Origin: an uncultured Pelagibacteraceae bacterium
GTDB lineage: Bacteria > Pseudomonadota > Alphaproteobacteria > Pelagibacterales > Pelagibacteraceae
NCBI GenBank assembly: GCA_902624885.1
Contig: CACNZU010000005.1
Location: forward strand, 1-64,000
Reading direction: 5' to 3'
DNA length: 64,000 bases
Shown: positions 17,986 through 26,636 of the stretch, in pieces
Position numbering within the stretch: the stretch's first letter is position 1
How the letters are laid out: the number at the start of each line of letters is the position of its first letter
Notes under the pieces: model-generated
What the model was told of the DNA's origin: nothing
The model's database searches: none
What the model saw: the letters and a program-made list of their open reading frames with translations, nothing else
Made by a program: the position numbers and the translations under genes

Positions 17986-18848
17986 ATAAAACAATAAATC
18001 AAAAAGCCTGGTTCTTTGTAATCCCAGTTTTTGTACTGGTAGCTTTTAATGCAATTATACCATTAATGACAGTAGTGAATTATGCTTTCCAAGAAACTTT
18101 TGGAAACAATGTTTTTATGTGGGAAGGAACAAGATGGTTTAAACAAATTATGCTATCTGAAAGATTTCATGCCTCATTAGGTAGACAGTTTTTATTTACG
18201 TTTATAATTTTATTTATTCAAATACCTTTAGGAATAGCTATAGCGCTTACAATGCCAAAAGAGGGAATAGGTGTTCCGATTTGTTTAGTATTAATGTCTA
18301 TGCCGTTATTAATTCCGTGGAACGTAGTGGGAGCAATGTGGAATATATTTGCACTACCTGATATCGGTTTCTTAGGATACTCGTTAAATGCATTAGGATT
18401 TGATTATAATTTTACTCAACAAATTGGAGATGCATGGTTTACGACAATCTTAATGGATGTATGGCATTGGACTTCATTAGTAGTTTTATTATCTTATGCA
18501 GGCTTACAATCAATTCAGCCAGCGTATTATCAAGCTGCAGAAATTGATGGGGCAAGTCGGTGGGCTGTATTTACAAAAATAGAATTACCAAAAATGAAGA
18601 AAGTACTAACTATCGCAATACTTTTAAGATTTATGGACAGTTTTATGATTTATACTGAGCCTTTTGTTTTAACTGGTGGCGGACCAGGAAACGCGACAGC
18701 ATTTTTATCTATAGATTTAGTAAAAATGGCTTTAGGCCAATTTGATTTAGGCCCGGCAGCAGCAATGTCACTAATATATTTCTTTATTGTATTATTGGTG
18801 TGTTGGGTTTTCTACACTTTGATGATGAGAAATGAGGGCAATCAATGA
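17982..18848 (+). CDS. glpP: Glycerol ABC transporter permease GlpP
   Basis: Six-helix MalF/UgpA-type inner-membrane permease. I place the start at the ATG that overlaps the glpT stop (ATGA, 17982), giving 288 residues from MNKTINQKAWFF; the ORF-track start four codons upstream is a TTG inside glpT. The cytoplasmic EAA coupling loop is seen as YYQAAEIDGASRWAVFTKIELPKM (about residues 185-208), and the extra periplasmic signature LTGGGPGNAT lies before the last helices. Overlap with glpQ is also ATGA, so glpT-glpP-glpQ-glpU look translationally coupled. Confidence 0.92.
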   Translation: MNKTINQKAWFFVIPVFVLVAFNAIIPLMTVVNYAFQETFGNNVFMWEGTRWFKQIMLSERFHASLGRQFLFTFIILFIQIPLGIAIALTMPKEGIGVPICLVLMSMPLLIPWNVVGAMWNIFALPDIGFLGYSLNALGFDYNFTQQIGDAWFTTILMDVWHWTSLVVLLSYAGLQSIQPAYYQAAEIDGASRWAVFTKIELPKMKKVLTIAILLRFMDSFMIYTEPFVLTGGGPGNATAFLSIDLVKMALGQFDLGPAAAMSLIYFFIVLLVCWVFYTLMMRNEGNQ

Positions 18849-19645
18849 AAAAAGCTAAGTGGTTAGTTCCAACAATTTATATTATTTTTTTAATGCTTCC
18901 AATTTATTGGCTATTAAATATGTCATTTAAAACAACTACCGAAATCATTAATACTTACACTTTATGGCCGCGAGAATTCACTCTAGAAAATTATAAAACG
19001 ATTTTTACAGATAGTACTTGGTATACTGGTTATCTTAACTCAATTTATTATGTTGTGATGAATACAGTTATATCTGTCGCTGCAGCGTTACCTGCTGCTT
19101 ACGCTTTCTCAAGATATAAATTTTTAGGAGATAAACACTTATTTTTCTGGCTTTTGACAAATAGAATGGCACCACCCGCAGTGTTTGCTTTACCGTTTTT
19201 TCAATTTTATTCTTCAGTAAATTTATTTGACACCCACGTGGCTGTGGCTTTATCACATTGTTTATTTAATATCCCACTGGCAGTATGGATTTTAGAAGGA
19301 TTTATGTCCGCTGTTCCAAAAGAGTTAGATGAAACAGCTTATGTGGACGGTTATTCATTTTGGAGATTTTTCTTTAAAATATTCATACCAACTATTACTG
19401 CGGGCATAGGTATTACTATGTTTTTCTGTTTTATGTTTTCTTGGGTAGAATTATTATTAGCTAAAACACTTACGGCCGTAGCAGCTAAGCCTATAGCTGC
19501 TACCATGACTAGAACAGCTAGTACATCTGGTTATGAATTAGGTCTTCTAGCAGCTGCAGGTAGTTTGACAATTATACCTGGTGCAATTGTAATTTATTTT
19601 GTAAGGAACTATATAGCGAAAGGATTTGCTTTAGGAAGAGTATGA
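18845..19645 (+). CDS. glpQ: Glycerol ABC transporter permease GlpQ
   Basis: 266-residue MalG/UgpE-type permease with six hydrophobic segments and the conserved NMSFKTTTEI near the N-terminus. The EAA loop is ELDETAYVDGYSFWRFFFKIFIPTI. It pairs with GlpP to form the channel. Both ends overlap neighbours by four bases. Some bases in the segment encoding LAAAGSLTIIPGAIVI are unremarkable; nothing suggests truncation. The symbol follows rhizobial glycerol-transporter naming and is not a glycerophosphodiester phosphodiesterase. Confidence 0.92.
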   Translation: MKKAKWLVPTIYIIFLMLPIYWLLNMSFKTTTEIINTYTLWPREFTLENYKTIFTDSTWYTGYLNSIYYVVMNTVISVAAALPAAYAFSRYKFLGDKHLFFWLLTNRMAPPAVFALPFFQFYSSVNLFDTHVAVALSHCLFNIPLAVWILEGFMSAVPKELDETAYVDGYSFWRFFFKIFIPTITAGIGITMFFCFMFSWVELLLAKTLTAVAAKPIAATMTRTASTSGYELGLLAAAGSLTIIPGAIVIYFVRNYIAKGFALGRV

Positions 19646-20001
19646 TTATGTTTAATGTTTTAAATGCCGCCACGTGGGGTGATATGGCTAAAAAAAAGGA
19701 GAAAGGATTCTTTGATTTTGAGTTCATAACATGGATGGCATGGACTTGGCAAACTGCTGCATTTTTTATTTTTATAGTTTTATGTTTAACAGCAATGGTT
19801 ATTTGGGAAAAAAAATCACCAGGAGGCGGTCCAAGAAAAGGTATTTTAGGTTTAGACACAACAAGAGGTGACAGATTATTCATTTCATTATTAGGTAGTG
19901 CTTTTATTCATTTATTTTGGCTAGCTTTAATAGGTAGTTTTCTTTGGCTAGCGACAATTTTATGTGTAGGATATGCTGTAATAGTTTTTAGATACGTGTA
20001 A
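19642..20001 (+). CDS. glpU: DUF2160 small membrane protein GlpU
   Basis: 119 residues with about three hydrophobic segments. The middle block FEFITWMAWTWQTAAFFIFIVLCLTAMVIWE followed by SPGGGPRKGILGLDTTRGDRLFISLLG is the signature of the DUF2160 family, which accompanies glycerol ABC transporters. Its exact role in transport is unknown; it may be an accessory membrane subunit. It overlaps glpQ by four bases and closes the operon. A convergent glycosyltransferase gene lies 43 bases downstream. Confidence 0.9.
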   Translation: MIMFNVLNAATWGDMAKKKEKGFFDFEFITWMAWTWQTAAFFIFIVLCLTAMVIWEKKSPGGGPRKGILGLDTTRGDRLFISLLGSAFIHLFWLALIGSFLWLATILCVGYAVIVFRYV

Positions 20002-20044
20002 ACTATTATAATGTAGAGTTAGGTTTCCTTAAAAAAAAATTGAT

Positions 20045-20743
20045 TTATCTAAAAAAGAATCTGTAAGTCAAAAATAAAATTAATTGAAAGATAATTCTTA
20101 ATCTCATTTTACTGAATCCTTTATCCCTGCTTTTAAAATTTATAAGAAATTCTTTTATTCTGACTGTTTTTGGAGAACAGATTACTATATCAAGCAAAAT
20201 TTTATAACCAATTAAAAGTAGTTTTTTTTCACTGATTTTAAGAATGTTTTTTCTAATGATAAAAAAACCAGACATTGGATCTTTAAGGCTGAGTCCAAAT
20301 AAAAAATTTGTCATTAAATTTAAAAGTTTAGAAACATAAAATCTTAATGGGCTTAAATTTACTTTTTTATAATTTATCATATTTCTTGAACCAATTAATA
20401 TGTCACAATCGTTTTTTTTAAATTGTCTAATCATTGATTTTAGATCTAAAGGATGATGTTGCAAATCTCCGTCCATAACTATTAAATTATCATATTTTGA
20501 CTTTTTAAAACCGTAAACAACTGATTTTGATAAATCTCTTGGTTTCTCCTTCCGAATGATAAACCTCGTTTTACCGGTTTTATTTTTGTTATAAACTTCA
20601 TATGACCCATCATTCGACTCATCATCAATAAAAATTATTTCATAATTAATTTTTTGATTTTTCAATGCTTTGGTTAAAGAAATAATTAACTTAGGAAGGT
20701 TTTTTTTTTCTTTATAAGTTGGAATTATAATTGAAAACTTCAT
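20045..20743 (-). CDS. Family 2 glycosyltransferase, polyprenyl-phosphate mannosyltransferase-like
   Basis: 232 residues of GT-A fold. IIPTYKEKKNLPKLI at the N-terminus, IIFIDDESNDGS near residue 38 and MDGDLQHHPLDLKSMI near residue 93 match dolichol/undecaprenyl-phosphate hexose synthases (the usual form is DADLQHPP). GSRN follows at the expected distance. No long C-terminal membrane pair is present, only a short hydrophobic tail. Such enzymes load a lipid carrier with a sugar that a GT-C transferase then uses, and a GT-C-like gene is divergently encoded 45 bases away. The actual sugar cannot be read from sequence. Confidence 0.87.
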   Translation of the reverse strand: MKFSIIIPTYKEKKNLPKLIISLTKALKNQKINYEIIFIDDESNDGSYEVYNKNKTGKTRFIIRKEKPRDLSKSVVYGFKKSKYDNLIVMDGDLQHHPLDLKSMIRQFKKNDCDILIGSRNMINYKKVNLSPLRFYVSKLLNLMTNFLFGLSLKDPMSGFFIIRKNILKISEKKLLLIGYKILLDIVICSPKTVRIKEFLINFKSRDKGFSKMRLRIIFQLILFLTYRFFFR

Positions 20744-20787
20744 TTAATTTGCAGTAATTAATTTTTAAATATATTATATTACATTTA

Positions 20788-22434
20788 ATGATTAAACTTT
20801 TCTCGAAAAATATCTATATTTATGTAATAATATTTCTAATTTTTTTAATAGGTATTTACACTTATAAAGATTACGGCGTTGGTATAGAAGAACACTTCCA
20901 TAGAAAATCCGGTTTTTATTGGTTAAATTTTTTACTCAATTTTACAGATTTTGAATTCATAAAAAAAACAACCGAAATTAAATTGGAAGAAATAAAAAAT
21001 TTTACACCAAGATTATTTCCTATAGAAAATTTTGGTTTTTATGGAATTTTATTTGATGTACCCTTGGCTTTTATCGAAGTCTTTTTTGAAATAAACGAAT
21101 CTAAAAATTATTTTTATTTAAGGCATTTTTCAATTTTTATGCTTTTCTTAACTAGTGCATTTTTATTTTACAAAATAATTCTATTCAGATTCAACAACGT
21201 GTATTTAGCTTTGTTTGGATTTTTAATTTTTGTTTTTACCCCTAGAATTTATGGAAATATTTTTTTTGATAATAAAGATATATTTTATTTATCAATTTTG
21301 ACCATAAATATGTTTTTTTTTGTAAGGTACCTTAATAATAAAACATCTTTGAACTTAATTTTCTTTTCTATATTTTGTGCATTTTCTACTTCTTCTCGTA
21401 TCATTGGATTACTAATCCCTATTTCATTTTTTTTAATTTTATTTTTTGAATATCTATCTTTTAGAAAATCTAATTTTTTTTTTAAAAGAATATTTATTTT
21501 TTTATTGTCTTATTTAATTACTTTGATAATACATTGGCCATATTTGTGGACACTTAATATACACACATTACTCAACTTTTTTGATCCATTTTTTTATGCA
21601 ATGAATCCTGTTGTTTACTTCAATGGTGATTTTTTCCAATCAAAATTTTTGCCATATTCTTACTTACCTATTTGGATTTTTATCAGTACACCTGTTTTTC
21701 TTTTTTTTCTTTTCCTATTTGGTTTTTATTCGTGCTTTAGAAGGATTTTTTTCCGTTTAATAAGCATTAAAGAGGACGCTAAAATTATTAGTAATGATTT
21801 ATGGAAATCTAAAAATGAGAACTTTGATGTATATATATCTATATTATTTTTACTTACTATAATTATTTATTTTTCCATCAATCCAGCTTTATTAAGCGGA
21901 TGGAGACATTTTTACTTTTTAAACTTCTTTATGGTCTTTTTTGCATGTTATTTTATAAATGTGGTTTATTTAAAAAGTAAAAAAAAACCATTTTTAAAAA
22001 TATTTTTATTTATTTTATTTTTTTTCAGTTCATTTACCATATATGATTTATACAAATATCATCCTTTTCAAAGCGTTTATTTTAATAAATTAGTGAGTGA
22101 CATAAAAAAAAATCAATTTGAAATTGATACACAATCTTTGTCCAGAGTGCATGCTATCAAAGAGCTTCTCAAAGAAGATGGTGAATTGATAATTGGCACC
22201 GCATCATGGACTCCTCTTGAAGACGCACGATCAATGATATCAAAAAAACATTGGGAAAGACTCAATTTTGTAGGAACAGAATTTGAAAAAGCAAATTTTA
22301 TCTATTCAAATTATTATTATGAAGTAAACACTAATTATAATAAAAAGTATGAAATCCCTCAGAATTTTTCGTTATATAAAACTTTAATTATTGATGGTAC
22401 AAGAATATATTCAATTTATAAAAAAAATATTTAG
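20788..22434 (+). CDS. GT-C fold polytopic glycosyltransferase (PMT/ArnT-like)
   Basis: 548 residues with about ten to twelve very hydrophobic helices. The first periplasmic loop contains DYGVGIEEHFH, an acidic patch where GT-C enzymes bind the lipid-phosphate sugar. PRIYGNIFFDNKDIFY and SGWRHFYFLNFF are recurrent motifs in bacterial glycosyltransferase-39-like proteins, as is YHPFQSVYFN near the C-terminal domain. It would transfer a sugar from a polyprenyl phosphate at the outer face of the inner membrane. The gene is extremely A/T-rich with long T runs. It is followed without a gap by a small membrane protein. Confidence 0.8.
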   Translation: MIKLFSKNIYIYVIIFLIFLIGIYTYKDYGVGIEEHFHRKSGFYWLNFLLNFTDFEFIKKTTEIKLEEIKNFTPRLFPIENFGFYGILFDVPLAFIEVFFEINESKNYFYLRHFSIFMLFLTSAFLFYKIILFRFNNVYLALFGFLIFVFTPRIYGNIFFDNKDIFYLSILTINMFFFVRYLNNKTSLNLIFFSIFCAFSTSSRIIGLLIPISFFLILFFEYLSFRKSNFFFKRIFIFLLSYLITLIIHWPYLWTLNIHTLLNFFDPFFYAMNPVVYFNGDFFQSKFLPYSYLPIWIFISTPVFLFFLFLFGFYSCFRRIFFRLISIKEDAKIISNDLWKSKNENFDVYISILFLLTIIIYFSINPALLSGWRHFYFLNFFMVFFACYFINVVYLKSKKKPFLKIFLFILFFFSSFTIYDLYKYHPFQSVYFNKLVSDIKKNQFEIDTQSLSRVHAIKELLKEDGELIIGTASWTPLEDARSMISKKHWERLNFVGTEFEKANFIYSNYYYEVNTNYNKKYEIPQNFSLYKTLIIDGTRIYSIYKKNI

Positions 22435-22698
22435 ATGAAATTATTTGTTTACAAAACTTTAGTAGCTTGTTTTTTAATATTTGTATTATTTCACTTAACA
22501 ATCGGTTATACATTAAGAAGTTACGAAAATGAAATTAAAAACTACTTTTCAAAAGATAAGATTAATTTTTTTAAAGATAAGATTAGAATCGAGATAAAAG
22601 ACGGATTAGAAAAAGAACGAATTTTATCTAAAGAAGACTCTATTCTTATGAATAAATTTTTCGAAAAAATATCAAAAGAGCTAAAGAATTCAAAATAA
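22435..22698 (+). CDS. Small single-helix membrane protein, unknown function
   Basis: 87 residues with one N-terminal hydrophobic helix (YKTLVACFLIFVLFHLTIGY) and then a highly charged helical tail rich in Lys, Asp and Glu. The ATG follows the glycosyltransferase stop directly and the next gene begins five bases after its own stop, so it belongs to the same transcript. I do not recognise a family. Its topology would place the charged tail on the periplasmic side if the helix acts as a signal anchor. Confidence 0.65.
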   Translation: MKLFVYKTLVACFLIFVLFHLTIGYTLRSYENEIKNYFSKDKINFFKDKIRIEIKDGLEKERILSKEDSILMNKFFEKISKELKNSK

Positions 22699-22703
22699 TT
22701 TAA

Positions 22704-23915
22704 ATGTTTTCTAAAAGAACAAGACTTTATACAAATTTTAATTTATTGAATTTTTTTCAAATTATAAAATCCTTTTTTTTTAGAAAAAAAAGTTTTCATA
22801 ACCAGCTTCAAAATCACCTGGGTACAAAAAATATTTCACTAACATCATTAGGAAGAACTGCTTTATACGAAATAGTAAAAATTATAATTAAAAAAAACAA
22901 AAAGAAAAAATTTTTTATTGCTCCCTATACAATTCCCGCTGTAATTCATGCGATTAAATATGCAGGAGGTGAAGTTATTTATGTAGACTTAGATAAATCT
23001 ACGGGCTTGATTAATGAAGAGGAGTTGGAAAAAAAAATTGATAATAACTCAGCAGGTGTAATAATTACTCACTTATACTCAACCTCAAATCATATTGAAA
23101 AATTTTTGAGTAGATTTAAAAACAAAATAACAATAATAGAGGATGCTGCAATTAATTTTGGCGCTAAATCGAATAACAAATATCTTGGTACTTTAGCTGA
23201 TTACGGTTTTTTTAGTTTTAATGTGGTGAAAAATTTAAATACTCTCAACGGCGGAGCTATATATATAAAGGATAATCAACTATTTGATGAATACATTTCA
23301 GAAAAAAAATATAAAAAATTTCCAATTATAAATACTATTAATCTTTTATTAACAATTTTAATTTTAAAATTTTTTTTTAACAACTTTATTTACCAATTTT
23401 TTCATTACTTTTTAGTTTTAGTTTACAAAAAAAAAATTAATTTTATTTTAAAAAAAATATATCCGATACTTTACCATAATTATGAAAGAATAATTCCAAA
23501 AAGTTATTCATATGACTTCAATTGGATAATGAATGATGTAGGAGTCTACAATTTAAAAAAAGTAAAAAATGATTATCTTGATAGACGTGATAAAGCAATG
23601 CTGTATTCTCAATTAATTAGTGACCAAGTAGCAACTAAATTTGATTGTTTTTCAGAAGACAATGCATTGTTAGAGTATACTATCGTTTTAAAAAATACAG
23701 ATAATCAGAAAGCTCATGCAAAGCTTATGGAAGAAGGTTATGACATCAGACACACTTGGTACATTAATAACCATTTAATAGATGGAAATGATGATAAAGC
23801 AAATTTTAAAGATACTTATTTTGTTGAAACTAAAATATTTTGTCTCCCGGTTCATAAAAATATTAGTAAAAAGGATATTCAAAAAATTTCCAATATAATT
23901 AATAATTTCATTTGA
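22704..23915 (+). CDS. DegT/DnrJ/EryC1-family aminotransferase-like protein with hydrophobic insert
   Basis: 403-residue PLP fold-type I protein. The N-terminal half is typical: LTSLGRTALYEIVKII, then FIAPYTIPAVIHAIKYAGGEVIYVDLD, IIEDAAINFGAKSNN and the PLP-lysine region FFSFNVVKNLNTLNGGAIY with the expected lysine. Then comes an unusual hydrophobic block of about 50 residues (INLLLTILILKFFF... HYFLVLVY) that standard sugar aminotransferases lack, which could tether it to the membrane. Family members aminate keto-sugars for surface glycans. It sits in a run with a GNAT-like protein and a flavoprotein. The substrate is unknown. Confidence 0.8.
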   Translation: MFSKRTRLYTNFNLLNFFQIIKSFFFRKKSFHNQLQNHLGTKNISLTSLGRTALYEIVKIIIKKNKKKKFFIAPYTIPAVIHAIKYAGGEVIYVDLDKSTGLINEEELEKKIDNNSAGVIITHLYSTSNHIEKFLSRFKNKITIIEDAAINFGAKSNNKYLGTLADYGFFSFNVVKNLNTLNGGAIYIKDNQLFDEYISEKKYKKFPIINTINLLLTILILKFFFNNFIYQFFHYFLVLVYKKKINFILKKIYPILYHNYERIIPKSYSYDFNWIMNDVGVYNLKKVKNDYLDRRDKAMLYSQLISDQVATKFDCFSEDNALLEYTIVLKNTDNQKAHAKLMEEGYDIRHTWYINNHLIDGNDDKANFKDTYFVETKIFCLPVHKNISKKDIQKISNIINNFI

Positions 23916-23916
23916 A

Positions 23917-24483
23917 ATGTCCTTTAAATTACAAAAAAATAACAAACATTTAAGTAAAATTTTCGACATAATCAGTGAAAATATTCAAGATAGTGTTTTT
24001 AAAAAATTGGGGCTTAGTTTTTTTGTTTATTTGGTCTCTAAAAAAATAATACATGTTTATAGTGTTAAAAAAAAAGGGAATATCTCAGCTATTGTCACTG
24101 TCATTGATTACAAAAATTATATTTCTATGAATGAAAAAATGATTAATTACTTTTTTCAACATCCAATACAGCTTTTTATTAATTTAATTACAGTGTTAAG
24201 TTCAATGTCTAAAAAATCTACTATAAAAATTAAAGCGAATTACCTTCATTTACTACATCTAATAATTATTAAAAAAAATTTTTCTAATATTTCTATTGAA
24301 AGAAAAGACAATATTCTTAATAATTTTTATAAGAAAATTCTTAATAATCATAATGCAAAAGTTTTATTTCTTTGCTTTGATAAAAAGAATAAAAAAGCGC
24401 AAAATTATTACAAAAGAAATAATTTTGAATTTCTCCACAAAGTTAAAAATTTAATATATTTAAAAAAAGATTTTTATAAATGA
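23917..24483 (+). CDS. GNAT-like N-acyltransferase (putative)
   Basis: 188 residues. Near the C-terminus CFDKKNKKAQNYYKRNNFEFLHKV matches the end of a GNAT acyltransferase, where an N-x-x-A-x-x-x-Y-x-x-x-x-F helix/strand contacts acetyl-CoA. The central acetyl-CoA pyrophosphate loop is not clear, so the enzymatic call is tentative. It begins one base after the DegT-like gene and overlaps the next gene by four bases, suggesting that all three act together, perhaps acylating the amino group installed by the aminotransferase. That pathway is inference. Confidence 0.6.
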   Translation: MSFKLQKNNKHLSKIFDIISENIQDSVFKKLGLSFFVYLVSKKIIHVYSVKKKGNISAIVTVIDYKNYISMNEKMINYFFQHPIQLFINLITVLSSMSKKSTIKIKANYLHLLHLIIIKKNFSNISIERKDNILNNFYKKILNNHNAKVLFLCFDKKNKKAQNYYKRNNFEFLHKVKNLIYLKKDFYK

Positions 24484-25400
24484 CTTATATCAAAAATATT
24501 TTGTTAGGTTCTGGAATGAGTTCATTTGTGTATTTTCATATTAAAAAAGGTAAACCAAAAGTCGTGACTGGAGATCAAAAAAAAATTTTAAAAAGCAAAA
24601 ATTTTTATGAATTTGAAGCATTAGGGGGAAATAGTAATATTTGGGGTGGCTATATAAACTTTTCCAGACACAAAAGATTTTTATCAAATAAAAATTACAA
24701 AGAATTATTTGAAAAAAAATTATTCAAAATTCAAAATATATTTAGCAAGAATTCTCATTTTTCTAACACGTGTAATCTTGTAGATAAAAATGATAATATT
24801 TTTAGATTAAAAAAAGAAAATTTCAAAAACAAAGCCTTATTAAGTAAGGTGAGAAAGATTAATATTAAAAAGAATAAAATAGAATTAGTATCTGATAAAG
24901 AAATATACTCTACAGAAACATTAACACTTTGTATTGGGAATCTTAATCTAATAAAGCTTTTGTATAATTCTGAAATAATAGACTCTAGAGATATTATTTC
25001 TTTCGAGGATGGGAATTGTGCTTATGTTCCAAATCTTTTAATCGATAAAAAAAAGAACTACTATATTCCAATGCCTTTATTTTATATATTTGAAAAACTT
25101 TTAAGAAGAAAATCGAAAAATTACAGATCAGTTAAATCATCTTTGATACTTCAAAAATTCTCATCAAAAACTAAAAATATTGAAATCTCATGTAAGGAAT
25201 TAATGAAAATGAAAAGTTATAAATTAAGATTTTTTTTATCAAACCATATAGCTAATTTGAGAATAAACAATGAACCAGTACGAAAGTTTATTTCAAAAAA
25301 ATCAAAAAAAATTAATATTTTCTGCAGTGGAACAGTCAATAAATATATTCCAGGGCCAATTATTCAGGATTTAATTTTTGATATTGCAACAAATAGCTAA
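24480..25400 (+). CDS. Compact GMC-like FAD-dependent oxidoreductase (putative)
   Basis: 306 residues, much shorter than the 500-plus of standard GMC enzymes. The N-terminus NILLGSGMSSFVYF resembles a Rossmann GxGxxG. EALGGNSNIWGGY corresponds to the GG-x-S-N-x-WGG loop of GMC-like oxidoreductases found in polysaccharide clusters. ETLTLCIGNLNLIKLLYNS resembles the AAG-x-x-x-T-x-x-LLL-x-S segment, and the end, CSGTVNKYIPGPIIQDLIFDIA, resembles the terminal FAD-contact region. The middle substrate domain appears reduced. No close family is recognised; flavin binding is inferred from these partial matches. Confidence 0.55.
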   Translation: MTYIKNILLGSGMSSFVYFHIKKGKPKVVTGDQKKILKSKNFYEFEALGGNSNIWGGYINFSRHKRFLSNKNYKELFEKKLFKIQNIFSKNSHFSNTCNLVDKNDNIFRLKKENFKNKALLSKVRKINIKKNKIELVSDKEIYSTETLTLCIGNLNLIKLLYNSEIIDSRDIISFEDGNCAYVPNLLIDKKKNYYIPMPLFYIFEKLLRRKSKNYRSVKSSLILQKFSSKTKNIEISCKELMKMKSYKLRFFLSNHIANLRINNEPVRKFISKKSKKINIFCSGTVNKYIPGPIIQDLIFDIATNS

Positions 25401-25404
25401 CTTA

Positions 25405-25437
25405 TATTCTATTTGCTTCTAATATTAAAATAGAATA
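25405..25437. repeat. Intergenic inverted repeat between the glycan cluster and gap
   Basis: TATTCTATTT (25405-25414) and AAATAGAATA (25428-25437) are perfect ten-base arms around 13 bases. It lies just after the last glycan-cluster stop. There is no T run after it, so it is not a classical intrinsic terminator, but it could protect the 3' end of the upstream transcript or be an operator for gap. In such A/T-rich DNA some inverted repeats arise by chance. Confidence 0.45.
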
Positions 25438-25461
25438 ATAAATTATTATCAATTTTATAAA

Positions 25462-26466
25462 ATGATTAACATAGGCATCAATGGTTTTGGAAGAATAGGC
25501 AGATTAATTCTTAGAGCTATTTTAGAGAATTATAGAAATAAAATAAAAGTTGTAGCTATTAATGATCTTGGTTCTATTGAAACTAATGCACACTTGATTA
25601 AATATGATAGTACACATGGTATTATCAAAGAAGAAATTAATACTTCAAATGAAGGATTTAAATTAGGTGATCAAGAAATAAAAGTTTTTGCTGAAAAAGA
25701 CCCTGCTAATATCCCTTGGGCAAAAGTAGGTGCGGATGTTGTTTTAGAATGCACAGGTATATTTTTAGACAAATCATCTGCAGAAAAACATATTAAAGGG
25801 GGAGCAAAAAAAGTAATAATTTCCGCCCCAGGTAAAGAGGTAGATTTCACTATAGTTCAAGGAGTTAATAGTAAATATTTAAAAAAAGAGCACAATATTA
25901 TTTCTAATGGTTCTTGTACGACCAATTGTTTAGCCCCTGTTGCTATGGTTTTAGAAAAAACTTTTGGTATTAATTATGGTTACATGACTACAATTCACAG
26001 TTATACAGGCGATCAAAAGCTTTTAGACACATTGCATAAAGATTTGAGGAGAGCTAGATCAACGGAAGGTGCAATGATACCTACCTCAACTGGTGCAGCG
26101 AAAGCTATGAGTCTAGTTCTTCCAAGCCTAAAAGGCAAATTAGATGGTACGGCTATTAGAGTTCCAACTCCTAATGTTTCTTTAATTGATTTTACTTTAG
26201 TAACTGAGAAAAATGTAACATCTGAAAGTATAAATGAAGCAATGACAAAGGCTGCAAAAGGTGAATTAAAAGGTATTTTAGATGTAAATCAAAAACCTTT
26301 AGTATCAAAAGACTTTAATCATAATCCTCATAGCTCTATCTTTGATGTAACACAAACACAAGTAATCAAAGGAAAATTTAGTAGAGTACTTTCTTGGTAT
26401 GATAATGAATGGGGCTTCTCAAACAGAATGTGCGATACAACTCTACAAATTGCTAAGTTAATTTAA
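25462..26466 (+). CDS. gap: Type I glyceraldehyde-3-phosphate dehydrogenase
   Basis: 334 residues. NAD-binding INGFGRIGR at the N-terminus, the catalytic cysteine in SNGSCTTNCLAPV (usual form SNASCTTNCLAP), the substrate-binding STGAAKA and the C-terminal SWYDNEWGFSNRM are all present. It oxidises glyceraldehyde 3-phosphate to 1,3-bisphosphoglycerate or works in reverse for gluconeogenesis. Its stop codon interlocks with that of the convergent 57-residue ORF on the minus strand. No pgk is adjacent. Confidence 0.97.
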   Translation: MINIGINGFGRIGRLILRAILENYRNKIKVVAINDLGSIETNAHLIKYDSTHGIIKEEINTSNEGFKLGDQEIKVFAEKDPANIPWAKVGADVVLECTGIFLDKSSAEKHIKGGAKKVIISAPGKEVDFTIVQGVNSKYLKKEHNIISNGSCTTNCLAPVAMVLEKTFGINYGYMTTIHSYTGDQKLLDTLHKDLRRARSTEGAMIPTSTGAAKAMSLVLPSLKGKLDGTAIRVPTPNVSLIDFTLVTEKNVTSESINEAMTKAAKGELKGILDVNQKPLVSKDFNHNPHSSIFDVTQTQVIKGKFSRVLSWYDNEWGFSNRMCDTTLQIAKLI

Positions 26467-26636
26467 CTTTTAGATTTTTCAGCTTCTTCAATTAATCGAA
26501 GAGTATTTTTTGGTATATCTGCATTATCATGTTTAGAAAGTGAATCTTTTGAGAATTTATTACTTTTTTCTTTTTTGAAACTTTGGAGATCACTTACTGC
26601 TGAAAGTATCTCATCTATACTAAAATTATCTTTCAT
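26463..26636 (-). CDS. 57-residue conserved-looking small protein downstream of pyk
   Basis: Not in the supplied ORF track. The ATG at 26636 shares its first base with the pyk stop (TAATG) and the frame runs to a TAA at 26463-26465, overlapping the gap stop tail-to-tail. The peptide starts MKDNFSIDEILSAVSDLQ and ends TLRLIEEAEKSKS: acidic amphipathic helix, lysine/serine-rich middle, then another helix. No membrane segment. The exact coupling to pyk and use of all available space between pyk and gap argue that it is real. Function is unknown. Confidence 0.68.
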   Translation of the reverse strand: MKDNFSIDEILSAVSDLQSFKKEKSNKFSKDSLSKHDNADIPKNTLRLIEEAEKSKS

